Assembly (NCBI RefSeq): GCF_036588685.1
Contig: NC_086386.1
Coordinates: 74,150,682-74,214,681, forward strand
Length of the DNA stretch: 64,000 bases
Source of the DNA: Mytilus trossulus
Taxonomy: Eukaryota; Mollusca; Bivalvia; Mytilida; Mytilidae
Direction: 5' to 3'
Notes under the pieces: model-generated
The model's database searches: none
Seen by the model: only the letters and a program-made list of their open reading frames with translations
What the model was told of the DNA's origin: nothing
Shown here: one piece after another, positions 45,812 through 59,224 of the stretch
How the letters are laid out: each line of letters opens with the position of its first letter
How positions within the stretch are numbered: position 1 is the stretch's first letter
Program-made: the position numbers and the translations under genes

Positions 45812-48102
45812 ATAGATGATAGTTTTCATATGGACCAAAGATAACAATATCCTTATTTATTGGAATATCAATAGGTGTTGCTTCATAAATCCAAACATTC
45901 AGACAGAACCAGATTGATTTCTACTACAATATGACAAACCACCCACAGTAGCATGAGTAGGTGTTCTATAGTTTCTGGTTCTTCCTTGCACTGCAAAAGG
46001 TTCATTCTAAAAAGTCAATATTAGTTGATAAAACCCGGTCAATCAGTCGGTATTGAAATTGTTTTTGAAAAACTTAATAACACATTGTGTTTTGTTTTTG
46101 CAATTTCAAACATTCCTTAAAATTTTGATCATCTGCAATTTCAACTGAACTTAACCTTGGTTTAAAATTGTATTATACACGACTTTTGAACCTTTGTCTG
46201 ACTTCTTGAAAATGGCTATTGTTATCTTAAAGTTTGTTTCTGTGTTTGTTGCATTTTAGTGTTTCTGTTGTGTCGTTGTTCTTCTCTTATATAAAAAAAA
46301 GAAGAAGATGTGGAATGATTGTCAATGAGAAAACTCTCCACAAGAAACCGAAAAACACAGAAAAAACACCTATTGGTCACCGTACGGCATTCAACAATAA
46401 GCAAAGCCTATACCGCTATAAAAGGCCACGAAATGACAATGTAAAACAATTTAAACGAGAAAACTAACGGCCTAATTTATGTACAAAAAATGGACGAAAA
46501 AAAAATATGTAACATCCAACAAAACACAAAAACGTTCAGGAAATGTTCCAGGAACGTTTCTGTTTCGTTGTGAGAACGTTGTGATTTAACATTGTAGGAA
46601 CGTAAAAGTGTGGATTACCAGTTACGTTGTAAGAACGTTATGATATAACGTTATGGAAAACCAACCTGTAACCTAAATAGAACCTTGTGTAACCAAACTG
46701 GAACCTTGATAGAACCTTGAATAACCAATCTGGAAACTTAATAGAACCTTGTGTAACCAATCAGAAACCTTTATAGAACCTTGTGTAACCAATCTGGAAC
46801 CTAAATATAATCATTTGTTATCAATCTGGAACCCAAATTTAGCCTAGTCCCAGACCACCTTTGTATGTTGGCACAACAATGGCCCAACGTATCTACATTC
46901 ATTGGCTCAACGTTGTTTTTCTCTCCATCTTCCTGAACATGCATGAACATTTTGCCACTGGACGTTTTAGCAAATAACAATCAATTAATCTTTCTCGCCA
47001 GGAATTGTACCCATATTTGAATGAATTAAATCAACACATCCATGTTACCTATTTTTCTTAAATAATGAATACAAAGATATGAATACCAATACATAATTTA
47101 TTTTATCTAGACAAGGAGAAAATTCTTAAAAGTTTAATTTTATGTATCTACACGTTGCAACATCAGATCTAGAATGAAAATTATAAAGTATATCCATGAT
47201 GTTTCATTTCTGTAAATGTAATTCACTTCATCAGGTTCATACATATATTTACTAGTTCTGTAATTCACTTCTGACATCAGTTATTTCCTAGTTCTGTAAT
47301 TTCACTTCATTCGGTTCATACAATTATTTCCTAGTTTTGTAATTCACTTCATCATGTTCATACACTTACTTCCTAGTTCTGTAATTTCAATTCATTAGGT
47401 TTATACCGTTATTTCCTAGTTTTGTAATCTAACATAGGTTGTATTCACAAGAGTGTTCCTTTTGTTTTCTGCTACACTTTCATTTGGCACTTTTTCTGAA
47501 TCCGTCTTTTGTTTAATTCTTATCCAGTGTAGCAAATCTTCATAAAAATTATTTCACTGCCCCTGTAATAAAGAAATGAACAAATGAGTACTCAATGTAT
47601 ACTTCTTATGAATATAATAAATCCTAAAAGACTCTTGTTTAAAACTAGACTATACAAGGCGATGTCATAGGGATAAGGCACTCATACCACATCTTCCAAC
47701 ATCTATTTAGATTGTTAGGCTTCACTGTGATAGCTAAGTTTAGCAGGAAAATTGAGGGTAGATATGGATACAGGAAACAGAACCATGTAGAAAAATGTGC
47801 TAACTAAATGAATAATTCTAGTGAAAAAAATACAAAGTCAAATCTAAATACAATAGCATTATCGGTATTATAATATTTAACATTTTAATTTTGCATATAT
47901 ATTTGCAAATTTCGAATCCGATGTGGCATTAAGGATTGCTATTATGTTACTAACTTAAAGTAATTTATTGTGCATTTTGTCCAATTCTTTTAAATTTGTA
48001 TGACCTAAAAATATTTTAACAACATTCTGAAACAGTATGTAACAAGGAAAATTCGAAAATACACTTTTTCATTGATAAGGGTTATAAATGCAATCTTCAC
48101 AT
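45812..48102 (-). repeat. Palindrome, right arm (2291 bp)
   Basis: Mirror of 43474-45764 with the same contents in reverse: left-flank sequence, a 53-bp monomer at 45922-45975 (with a 9-bp insertion, catgagtag, inside its cagtaggtg), right-flank sequence, R5 (46186-46285), reversed R2 (46286-46511), the two tandem motifs, then AT-rich DNA ending caatcttcacat. No target-site duplication is evident outside the arms. Confidence 0.97.
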
Positions 48103-48862
48103 CTAACAAAGATTTCAGAAATAAAATAAGTTTTATTTGTGGTTAAAAAACATGTATTATTTGTCATTCATAATCATATACGTATACATGGTATATCAGA
48201 ATTGTTAAAGTAACAATCTACTTACATGTTTCTTTCTCTTTAGATGATGCGATTTTTTCTTTTGTTTTCTTTGTTATCTTTGTTATGCTTTCTTACAAAT
48301 ACACGACAGGAAATAGTCTCAAAAGTGACTATCCCATTACACTTACATTTCCTATAACCTTAATTACCATAGCAACTATCTTTGAAATTTGTCTAACATC
48401 TGGTCAACATCATTCTACAGGTCAACCTTATCAGAATATGCTTGATTAACATAATGGCTGTATCAAATATCATTATGTATATAATTGCTAATTATGTTTC
48501 ACATATTAAAGTTGAATGAAAAAAGTTCTAATAAATAATGAGAATAATGAATTTTAACTTTTAATCGAGTAATCTATATGTTTAAGGAATAAACAGTTAT
48601 TTTGTTCTTAATACAGTGTCGGTTTTTTAGTTTTAAAAACTATTAGCATTCACTTTCTGAAACAAAATAAAGGTTTGATTAACATGCAAGACGGCAAACA
48701 TCTTCATGATCTTACTTACATTTTTTGCTATTAATTTGCTATTTTTCTTATTTTTTTGGAAAGATTATTTTTTCAAAAAAAATGAGGAACATTATTCGAA
48801 CGTTTTAAGAATGTTAGTAAAGTAACGTTAAAAAGTAACTAATATTAAACGTTTCTACAACG
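48103..48862. other. AT-rich sequence, nothing identified
   Basis: No gene or known repeat was recognised. Poly-A/T runs are common. Confidence 0.5.
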
Positions 48863-49160
48863 TCAAATATAAGAGGAGAACTACAACACAACATTAAAAT
48901 GTAACACACACAGAAACGAAAAATAACATAACAATGGCCATTTTTTTTACTTGATTCACGACATTTTTAGGAAAAAAATGGTAGGTTGAACCTGGTTTTG
49001 TGGCCTTCCAAACCTCCTCGTTTCTGTGTGTGTTACATTTTAATGTTGTGTTGTAGTTCTCCTCTTATATTTGATGTGTTTCCCTCAGTTTTAGTTTGTT
49101 ACACGGATTTGTGTTTTCTCTATCGATTTAGGAATTTATATCAGCGGTATACTACTGTTC
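48863..49160. repeat. Head-to-head R5 copies with a 57-bp perfect inverted repeat
   Basis: 48863-48919 is the exact reverse complement of 49018-49074. The left part continues as reversed R5 up to about 49005 (aggttgaacctggttttgtg), and the right part continues as forward R5 to agcggtatactactgttccc at about 49160. The right copy lacks the R5 5' half. Confidence 0.85.
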
Positions 49161-49350
49161 CCACGTCTCGTCTACAAAAGACCAACCAGCGTTGCTCTAG
49201 CTGATAAAAAAAGTTCGAAAGCCAAAAAAGCTACAAAGTTGAAAAGCATTGACGACCAAGATTTTCAAAAAGTTGTGCCAAATATAGGATTTTCTGCCTA
49301 GGATAAGAGCATCCTTATCATTTAGAATAATTCATACTTTTGTAAAATGA
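49160..49350 (-). repeat. R1 element, old and partial
   Basis: tctcgtctacaaaagacc, aagttgaaaagcattgacga, aaaaagttgtgccaaatat and ctaggataagagcatcctta follow R1 in reverse with many differences. It begins where the R5 copy stops. Confidence 0.65.
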
Positions 49351-49690
49351 CTATACATGTATATTAGATATAAATGATAAAACTGGTGTCTAACTACAAA
49401 AAAAAACTGACTGATACATATCCTTTTACAAGCATATAAAAATTCACAACTGGTATTTTTTCCTCTTTCAGTGTTGATTCCTATAGATTGTAATCTTTTT
49501 AGTGATATTTTAATCCAATAAAATTGTTAAAATGTTGGTTTAAATAGAATCACATTTACCAAAGATTACGATTCCAATCACTGTCTTTGTCATGCTGCAT
49601 ACTGTCTTTTCTTTCATTCATGTATTCAACCAAAATATGTGTAAAATAGTTAATTTACCACCAAGATAGCTACCTAAATTCTACAGTACG

Positions 49691-51022
49691 GTATACAGAT
49701 TGTCATTGGGTTGTTCTTAGAAACAACTTTATATCGTGTCCTCTTGCAACATTGTTTACAAGACGTTACTACCAATATTTCTAGTAGACCGTATATTAAA
49801 TACAACAAATGTCGTTCTTATCTAGGTGCACCACAGTTCGTCTACACTAGGGAAGAGTTTCCCATAATGCATTAAGCAGGTGAAGGTTTCAGACTGTGAC
49901 AAGTCTTATTAATGAACTCAATGTTTAAGTAGTTGTCTTATATCAGGTAAAATTAATTATTTATTGATATGATGCTTATACTTACTGATAAGGTGATTTT
50001 CTGAAAAAAAAATCAATATAATTATAAAATAAACTGCACACTATTGTAAAATATTAAAACATAAAGAACACAAATAAATGGATATGCTACAGTTTATGCC
50101 ACTTACATATATCAAGTAGGAATACACTTGATCGTAATACTACAATATACGGTACAGTAAATGACAAACTATGTCTTGGATCAATGATCAGTCCCTGGGG
50201 TGTCCACTTTCTATAAGAGATGATAGGCTGGAAAAGGTCACCTTTTCAAGCTTGATAATATGGGAATAAGTTGGGAAAACTATCAGAAATATATGATAAG
50301 GTCAATAAAGTTCCTATAACTTCGTCTGTCATCTTTAGTGGTGTTCATGGCTGTGTTTAATCAACCATTTGTTTTTGACTCTTGACACTTTTGGTTTTCC
50401 AATGTCACATTATACAACAACCGAAACCCAAACAATATGGGAAAAAGGTAACATTTTTACCTACTCAGTATATGAAAAGGTATAACTTTTTGAAATTTGA
50501 ATTATATAAAAGGTAGGGGTAACAGAAACCAAGCGGCACCCCTTTCAACTAAGTATTGAAGTTTGCACCCGCCACTGAGGATCGGTCGGTCATATTCTCC
50601 TTTAACTCCAGATCTGTTGTGTTTATAAACATTATTTCAACTATAAGATATGATGAATACATTTGTGTTTATGTCAGATACTCAAATGTATTAGTATATA
50701 CTGTTGGTAATAATGTTTTCGTGTACAAGTGAAAATGTTAATGGAAGATATTCTTTGCGTTCATCAGATAATCATTGTCTTTTCATACCACGTTCGAGAA
50801 AAAATTAAAAAAAAAGCAACATTTTGAGATTCCGGTACAGTTCTTTGGAACAGTATTCCTGTAGAAATGGAAATTATAGAAACGAAATTATAATTTCTTG
50901 TTTCTTATCTAAAATTGTAACTATCAGATGAAGTTTGTCTACTTTAAAAAAAAATCAATATATATATATTTGTCTTGTATATCTGACATTTACAAAATAT
51001 GTTTATTAACCGATTCTGTATG
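49691..51022 (+). repeat. 1.33-kb tandem duplication, first unit
   Basis: Begins gtatacagattgtcattgg and is followed by a second unit from 51023, a period of about 1330 bp. Identity is high (about 97-98% by eye). It contains the 3' end of the LINE fragment (50731-50912). The junction ctgtatg/gtatacag shares GTAT, consistent with a microhomology-mediated duplication. Confidence 0.9.
50731..50912 (+). pseudogene. LINE reverse-transcriptase C-terminal fragment
   Basis: Encodes the RYSLRSSDN, then IPRSR motif of LINE polymerase C-termini, followed after a frame change by LWNSIPVE. A small deletion and stops remove the end. It is nearest in sequence to the copy at 52060. Confidence 0.6.
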
Positions 51023-52348
51023 GTATACAGATTGTCATTGGTTTGTTCTTAGAAACAACTTTATATCGTGTCCTCTTGCAACATTGTTTACAAGACTTCA
51101 CTACCAATATTTCTAGAAGACCGTTTATTAAATACAACAAATGTCGTTCTTATCTAGGTGCACCACAGTTCGTTTACACCAGGGAAGAGTTTCCCATTAT
51201 ACATTAAGCAGGTGAAGGTTTCAGACTGTGACAAGTCTTATTAATGAACTCAATGTTTAAGTAGTTGTCTTATATCAGGTAAAATTAATTATTTAATGAT
51301 ATGATGCTTATACTTACAGATCAGGTGATTTTCTGAAAAAAATCAATATAATTATAAAATAAACTGCACACTATTTTGAAATATTAAAACATAAAGAACA
51401 CCAATAAATAAATATGCTACAGTTTATGCCACTTACATATATCAAGTAGGAATAAACTTGATCGTAATACTACAATATACGGTACAGTAAATGATAAACT
51501 ATGTCTTGGATCAATGATCAGTCCCTGGGGTGTCCACTTTCTATAAGAGATAATAGGCTGGAAAAGGTCACCTTTTCAAGCTTGATAATATGGGAATAAG
51601 TTGGGAAAACTATCAGAAATATATGATAAGGTCAATAAAGTTCCTATAACTTCGTCTGTCATCTTTAGTGGTGTTCATGGCCGTGTTTAATCAACCATTT
51701 GTTTTTGACTTTTGACATTTTTGGTTTTCCAATGTCATATTATACAACAAACGAAACCCAAACAATATGGGAAATGGTAACATTTTTACCTACTCAGTAT
51801 ATGAAAAGGTATAACTTTTTGAAATTTGAATTATATAAAAGGTAGGGGTAACAGAAACCCAGCGGCACCCCTTTCAACTAAGTATTGAAGTTTGCACCCG
51901 CCACTGAGGATCGGTCGGTCATATTCTCCTTTAACTCCAGATCTGTTGTGTTTATAAACATTATTTCAACTATAAGATATGATGAATACATTTGTGTTTA
52001 TGTCAGATACTCAAATATATTAGTATGTATTGTTGGTAATAATGTTTTCGTGTACAAATGAAAATGTTAATGGAAGATATTCTTTGCGTTCATCAGATAA
52101 TCATTGTCTTTTCATACCACGTTCGAGAACAAATTTAAAAAAAGCAACATTTTAATATTCCGGTACAGTTCTTTGGAACAGTATTCCGGTAGAAATCACA
52201 ATGATAGAAACGAAATTATAATTTCTTGTATCTTAACTAAAAATGAAATGATCAGATGAAGTTTGTCTACTTTTTAAAAAATCAATATATATATTTGTCT
52301 TGTATATCTGACATTTACAAAATATGTTAATTAACCGATTCTGTATGG
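51023..52348 (+). repeat. 1.33-kb tandem duplication, second unit
   Basis: Repeats 49691-51022 and then runs on without a break into segmental copy B. The LINE tail continues past the unit end here but not in the first unit, so this unit keeps the original right-hand junction. Confidence 0.9.
52060..52240 (+). pseudogene. LINE reverse-transcriptase C-terminal fragment, copy B
   Basis: Reads GRYSLRSSDNHCLFIPRSRT, then a stop and frame change before TVLWNSIPVEI. It is the direct counterpart of 22-246 and has lost the intact frame still open there. Confidence 0.6.
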
Positions 52349-52845
52349 GTTTTTTGTCATTAGTGTTTGCATAAAAAGTTGTCAACGTATATATTATATT
52401 ATTGTTAAATTTTAAGTTATTCAGAGGGCATCTGGGGAGATTAGTAATGTTTCTACTGATTTTACGCTCTTTAGATAAAGTATTTGTTATCATTATATTA
52501 TATCACATTTTTGTATTCATTCAATATAAATTTTTCAGTATACTTTTCGTTAATAAATTTGAATAGGAGTACTTACTCAGAAGTTATTTCTGTCCTGAAA
52601 TGTACACAAGTTAGAGTTAAAATTATATTTGTAAATCAAAACACATAGCAAAGAACCTAGGACAAAATAATTGACACACATATGTGTGTTTTGTAAAAGT
52701 GTTGTCTATGGCTATTTATACACACCGATGTGATCATACGATTTATATTTTCCGAGTTACAGGTAACATAATTTAAAAATACAAAGCATTCGGATAATAC
52801 ATCCTTCTTCTAAACTTATAGATAATACATCCTTCTTCTTAACTT

Positions 52846-53041
52846 AAGGCCGTTAGTTTTCTCGTTTGAATTGTTTTATATTGTCTTATCGGGGCCTTTT
52901 ATGGCTGACTATGCGGTATGGGCTTTGCTCATTGTTGAAGGCCGTATGGTGACCTATAGTTATTAATGTTTGTGTCATTTTGGTCTTTTGTGGATAGTTG
53001 TCTCATTGGCAATCATACCTTATCTTCTTTTTTATATTATA
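52846..53041 (+). repeat. R2 repeat, copy B
   Basis: Counterpart of 871-1063 with a few substitutions. Confidence 0.8.
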
Positions 53042-54461
53042 AAAATAATAAGATTAGATAACTAAAATAAAATTTTGAATTGAAACAACTACTAGTAGCT
53101 CATGTGGAAATCACCAAATATTTTTTTGCAGTTTATAATGACAAAAAGATCAAGAACCAGTCTTTAATGTCATTTTAGTCTGCCAAAAAGATCCTTGTTA
53201 TGCACACAATCCTCAATGTAATGTGCAATAACAAAACTTGTTTATTTTTTGTATTGAGACTAGAAAATTTAAAAAAGTAAACGTGAACCATCATATAAAA
53301 TAAAAGGATGTGTTATGCTTGTCAATACCATAACTATTCATCATAGTTATAATGATGGAGACACAATCCCCATGTGGTTCAATGTTTCCGTTTTATGCAT
53401 TTAAACGTTTACATTGATATGTGTGTACTTATTCACCATAATCCAAATTAAAGCAAACCAATCGGAAAGAACAAAAGAAAAGGTCAACATGATTATATTT
53501 GGTTAAGATAACTGAAACTGAAATACATTCTCGGAATGTCATTAAGAAGACAAATTGAAATGACTAAGCAGATCAACACATTACTTCCAGTATGGATAGT
53601 TGACGTGGTATGCTTCTCCTGATATACATGTATTACCCTCCATGTATACCCAGTAAAGTATGTCACTATAGTTCAAATTGCATTTGAGACATCTATTCTC
53701 CTATTCAAAGATCTGAAAACTGCGATAGCATGGCGCTTATAAGGAAAATTGAGACGAAAACAAGTCGTCTCAGTTAACCCGTTTCTGATCGGGATCGTAA
53801 AACATGTATATCATTAAACACTGTCTCAACGTTTTTGTGTTAGGACATCGCCACCTCCACTTTTCTAACTTATAATGACCTTCAAATGGGAACATATACA
53901 AGCATGACATATAAATTGCGACAGACAAGTACCGATATTTAAATTGATAAGCTGTAATTAGTCCCGAGGTAGGGAAAAGATAATATTAATAGATTAATAT
54001 ATTTTAATATAATCAGTCTATTGATGAAGCGAATCGATAAAATCTTTTCTTATATCACATAGCGATATTGTCTAATATCAATTGTAAATACTAGTATGCA
54101 GACATTCCATGCGGATATGTTGTTTTCGGCAACGAAAAATTAAGACTTATTGTTCAAACAACTATTGAGTCTAAATATACATTCAGAAGTTAGTTTAAAG
54201 CAAACGTTAATGTCCGTGTAAAATTTGAAATGTTGTGTTTTTCTTATATAATATACAAATGTATAACTATACAAATGCTATTATTTCTTATATCAATGCG
54301 ATACTTTTAACATATCATAGCGGTATTTTCTTATATCAATATTGGTACTTATTAGTATTAATATTTGACTGATGTATCTATATTTTGACAATTTTAACTA
54401 TTATATCTGTTTTATTCACGCATCGTTGTAAATATGACAGTATTTGATGAGACTGTCATAC

Positions 54462-54530
54462 ACGTGAGAGGTTTAGCACTATAAAACCAGGTTCAATCCA
54501 CCATTTTAGAAATTTGAAAATGCCAGTACC
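54462..54530 (+). repeat. R7 5' fragment, copy B
   Basis: Counterpart of 2862-2930. Confidence 0.6.
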
Positions 54531-54764
54531 ATTTCGGTTTAATAAACAATGCCGTAATCAAATAGCTAAGTATCAAAATTATTGTTCACATATATATCAT
54601 TTAGCAAATTTTATAATAAACGCACCAAAATAATATATATATCTGATATGTTCGCAACGCACGCATGGACGACTTTCTTTATTGATAACAATGAAACTAA
54701 CTTGTGACCACTTGATGAACCATACAGTATTGTCCTCGTTCAAATTGATTCGGAAAATCACATT

Positions 54765-55030
54765 AGACCGTTGGTTTTCCTGTTTGAATGGTTTAACACT
54801 AGTATTTTGTTCTTATATAGCGTGGTGTTCGCTGTGAGCCAAGGCTCCGTGTTTAATGCCCTACCTCGATCTATAATGGTTTACTTGAAACAAATTCTTA
54901 CTTTGACGAAAAATTTTCTCATTCGAACTCATGCACCGTCTTCTTATATCTATAAATCTTTAACATTACCCCTTATGAATAACTGCTTTCCAGTCCTCCA
55001 AAAACGTCATTTGGGTGCTGAATTTTTTTT
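54765..55030 (+). repeat. R2' variant, copy B
   Basis: Counterpart of 3196-3460. Confidence 0.6.
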
Positions 55031-57344
55031 TGTAAAGTGCAATATGAACTAGCACACGTCTAAAGCTTTAAAAGGAACGACAGTTATGATGGTACAAGAA
55101 CGATTACGTCAATAAAATTACCGAATAAACAGCACTGAACGATCTAAATTTATAAATATAGAATAGATACGGATTGTTATTTTGTTATATTCGCGTATTT
55201 ATACAATCGGTTACTAGTCAAACACGAAAGTCAAATCTCTGTGGCAACAATACATCGGAATGCCCTCACGGCCATCACGCTGTAAAAGAGCGTACATGCG
55301 GCGAGCTGATTATGTTCATAGAGATATCGATTTACTAAACGAGAAAAGTCTTTGATATCCAAAAAGAACTGTTTACCTTGTCAATATTTTTTTCTATGTT
55401 AATAATACACACATTTTCTGTTTGACAAGATATTTGATTTTCGTTGTATCTGAAGTCGTTGAATTAATAGTCTGAGGCTACTCAGTTGGTATCTTCAAAG
55501 TTCGGGACATCAACATTTGTACATTTTGATTTGTTTGGAATATTTAATTTACCATTTAAAAATTCCTTGTTTTTTGGAGCTGAATGGGATTGGATTGTTT
55601 GAATGAATGTTTTCTTTTCTTTTAAGTAATGATATTTTTTGTCTATTTCGATATTACCAATGTAGATAGGCTTTAGCAGTGTGACCTCAAGGGTGGATCC
55701 AGCCGTTTTCAAAAGTCATGAACTAAGTTTGTGAATTATATTTGCGTTTTCTTGACATGCATTGTGACGTGTCATTTGGTTCATTTTTTTTTTTAGAAAA
55801 CTATTGTAGTTATATAAGAAAAGTATCGCATTCATACATTGTTGATATATATGTTAAGAAAAGAGTCATTACTTTATACCGAGAAATCTGCCTTTCTTCG
55901 TACAAATGCTAACATTCGTCTGAAATTTCCCCCAATGCAACTCGTTGATATAAGACAATATCGCTCGTTGATATAAGAAAAGCTTTTATCGATTCGCTTC
56001 TCCATAGACTGATAATACAACCACTGACTTAGTTACTGAATGAGGACATTTATATTTTATGTCTTACATATTTGAGGTTCAGTATTAACATAAACAGGGC
56101 TTAACATATTAATGATGTTTGCTATTATCACAATGCTTTTTTTTTCCAAAAGTTTAAAAAAAGGTCTACGGCTCTACATTGTTGAATTAACTATTGTGTC
56201 CTCTTTATCATGGTGGAATATTTGTTTACTCAGGAATAGTCTTTTATGTTTATTTATCAAAGTTGTACAAAATCGAACATGTTAAAATGTTGTTTGTTTA
56301 TAGTTGACACGTGTTTGATCAATTATAGTAATGTCTGTTCAATTGGGATATTGAGTTCAATCACGAGTGAACTCAGATGGTTTAAAGTCATTCGAGCCAT
56401 TGAAGTCAAAGTGTACAGTAGCATTTCGCCAAATAAAAAATATTGTTAATTATATTATTTATTTTCAGGTTTGTAGGCCACTAGTTTTGGGAAACAAGTA
56501 CAAGCTGCTTAATACCTGTGTATTTTTACGAACTTTCCACAATATTATACTCATATTTATAATAAAATGTGCGCTTGTCTCTGCAAGTGGCGTTTCCCAT
56601 GTTAGAGTTTGTGTTGATTTGATTAATAAGTGATGTTCGTTTGAGTTGACGAATTAGAATTTAACAGTAAATACATAAGCGAAGAATACATATTCCCGAA
56701 TATATCATATCACTTAAAATAGGTAAAGGTCAGAGTCTGACGATAAATAACTAATTAACAATGAGAAGTAGACATGAGTTTTATCATAAATACTCAAAGA
56801 TATAATATTTGGACCTATGACTGATAAAGGGTCTAAAATAGAATATGCCATGTTATCATCTGTATATACCATACGCGCGTTTTGTTATATCATTCAGGAA
56901 AGTTGAATCAATGTGTATGGTATTGACAATAAAGGTTATATATTGATTGACACAGATCTGTTTCATTTATTGTATTATAATATCTTAAACATAAAATGAA
57001 ATGTTATGAGAAGGGAAAAACTTGCTTCGTGCTTTACATATCTATGTCTTTCAAATTTGCATATCTGATTTCATAATGAACTTTGCACTTATACTTGGTC
57101 TTTTGTACTCTTCCAAAAGAAAACTACATAACATAACACTTACTTGCATCCTAAGCATCTGTATCTGTATTGTTTAGCTGTTGGTGTTACACTATAAAAC
57201 ATATCATATTTATATATTTTCAAGGGAGATGTCTCACTTTCATAGCATTTGATCTTGTATAAATATTTTATTGTAACTTCTATTTTGATTATTCACCTTT
57301 AATTTTGCTCTTTTATTGTACTCTCATAGATAAATAATAGGGAT

Positions 57345-57840
57345 GTTCTGGTATCTAACAGAAAACCCTGGCCGTTTGGCACAATTTTTTTGAACTTTTG
57401 GTCCTTGATGCTGTTCAACTTTTTACTTGTTTTGGCTTTCAAAGTTTTGTATCTGGGCGTCACTAGTAAGTCTTGTGCGGACAAAATGCACTTCTGGCGT
57501 ATTAAAATTTTAAACTTGTTTCCTTTTGTAAGCTATTATTCGTGTGTTTCTTTGTAAATTGTGGTCTCCTGTGTATTTATATTGTAGTCCTGTAATCCTG
57601 TGTTGTCATTTTAATGTTATATTTCACATGGCCATAAAAGAGGGAGGTTTTGACATGCCACAAAACCAGGTTCAACCTACCATTTTTTTCTTTAAAAATG
57701 TCCTTTACCAAGTCAGAAATATGGCCATTCTTATATTATAGTTCGTTTCTGTGTGTGTTACATTTTAACGTTGTGTTCCCGTTGTGTCGTTTGTTTTCTC
57801 TTATTTTTGAGTGTGAATTCACATTACTATAAGACGTGTC
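57345..57840 (+). repeat. R1-like/R5 composite, copy B
   Basis: Counterpart of 6590-7100; a second R5 3' half follows at 57930-58070. Confidence 0.65.
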
Positions 57841-58369
57841 ACGGTACTTATCTATCCCAAATTCATGTATTTAGTTTTGATGTTATAATTGTTATTCTCA
57901 TATGATTCTGTCTAATGCTTAGTCCGTTTTTGTGTGTGTTACATTTTAATGTTGTGTCGTTGTTCTCCTCTTATATTTAATGCGTTTCCCTCAGTTTTAG
58001 TTTGTTATCCTTATTCTGTTTTGTGTCTATGGATTTGTGAGTTTTGAACAGCGGTATACTACTGTTATCTTTATTTATTCATATTCATATTCTGCGCCAC
58101 AGTTAGGCAATCTTTCAAAAGTGTTGATCTCTTTTCTTGACAAATCTTTATCATGAATACTTTACAATGTTAAGGTATAATATTTTGGAAAGCTAACTGA
58201 ACGAATTACACATATTCACATTTCTAATGTATGTCGTGCAACCTATTAGTCTTATTAATCAAAAGTAAACCATATGTATATTCTGAAACCAACCTCGCTA
58301 AAATTAATTGAGTATGTGCAAAAAGAGAATCAATTTTATTTGGCCTTTTTATTTTTTTTTTATTCGAGC

Positions 58370-58440
58370 CATTTTTAGACGAAACGCGCGTCTGGCGTAA
58401 ATATAAAATTTTAATCCTGGTATCTATGATGGGTTTATTT
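58370..58440 (+). repeat. R1 end fragment, copy B
   Basis: Counterpart of 7615-7685, with the same gacgaaacgcgcgtctggcg core. Confidence 0.7.
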
Positions 58441-58545
58441 AAAGCAATTTACGGTACTGCTTAATAACTGATTAGTTCTTAGGTTTGTTATACAATAATA
58501 TCATGTCTGCCAGAGAAAGAACCAGTAAATTATACGTGAGTATTG

Positions 58546-58820
58546 TTAAGGTGATACCTTGACTTAAATTTATTTGTCTCGTTTTATTTTCATAAAATTT
58601 TGACAAAATATTTACCCTGACCCTCTGACAAAAATATAAAAATTTAAAAAAAACTTGAACCGATCACTTTCTCAGAAAAATACTGGATGGATATATAGCA
58701 GTTTAAAAACAATAATTTTGATCACTGAGAAGCTAAATATTTTCTTGACCATACAACGTAATTTAAACGTTTAGCTGATTTTACAGAGTTGTCTCCCTGT
58801 AGTGTTAGGTACCACCCTTA
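58546..58820. mobile_element. GGTGGTACC-end MITE, copy B
   Basis: Counterpart of 7796-8069. The left end has mutated to aaggtgatacc. Confidence 0.6.
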
Positions 58821-59224
58821 TATCATACTTATCGATTCAAGTGGAATCAAAACCAATTGAACAAAAGATAATTATAGAGATGAAGAACACTGCAACACAA
58901 TGTCAAACCTTTGTATTTTGGTTTTATTATTGCAGCAAAAGCCAATCCACAGAAGAGATGAACGAACATTAAAAACGGAAACAATAGAAACAACTTTGTT
59001 AAATGTCTATTATAAATACAAACCTGACGTTCTTCTGAGGTTTCGGGTTTTCTTCTTTTTTGACAATTTCTCTGAGAAAAAACAATGATCTTATTTACAA
59101 TTTCATTCTCATCTTATATGTGCGTCAAAATTGTAAATTATTATAAAATCAAATAAACAGTGTTTTTCTATTAAAATATGAACAAACAGAATTATTTATT
59201 CAGAAAACCCAAAAACAACGCAAA

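Noticed and set aside
45109-46467. Four mirrored frames of 60-77 codons in the palindrome
   Set aside because: They translate R2 and R5 repeat sequence; the mirror symmetry is that of the palindrome itself.
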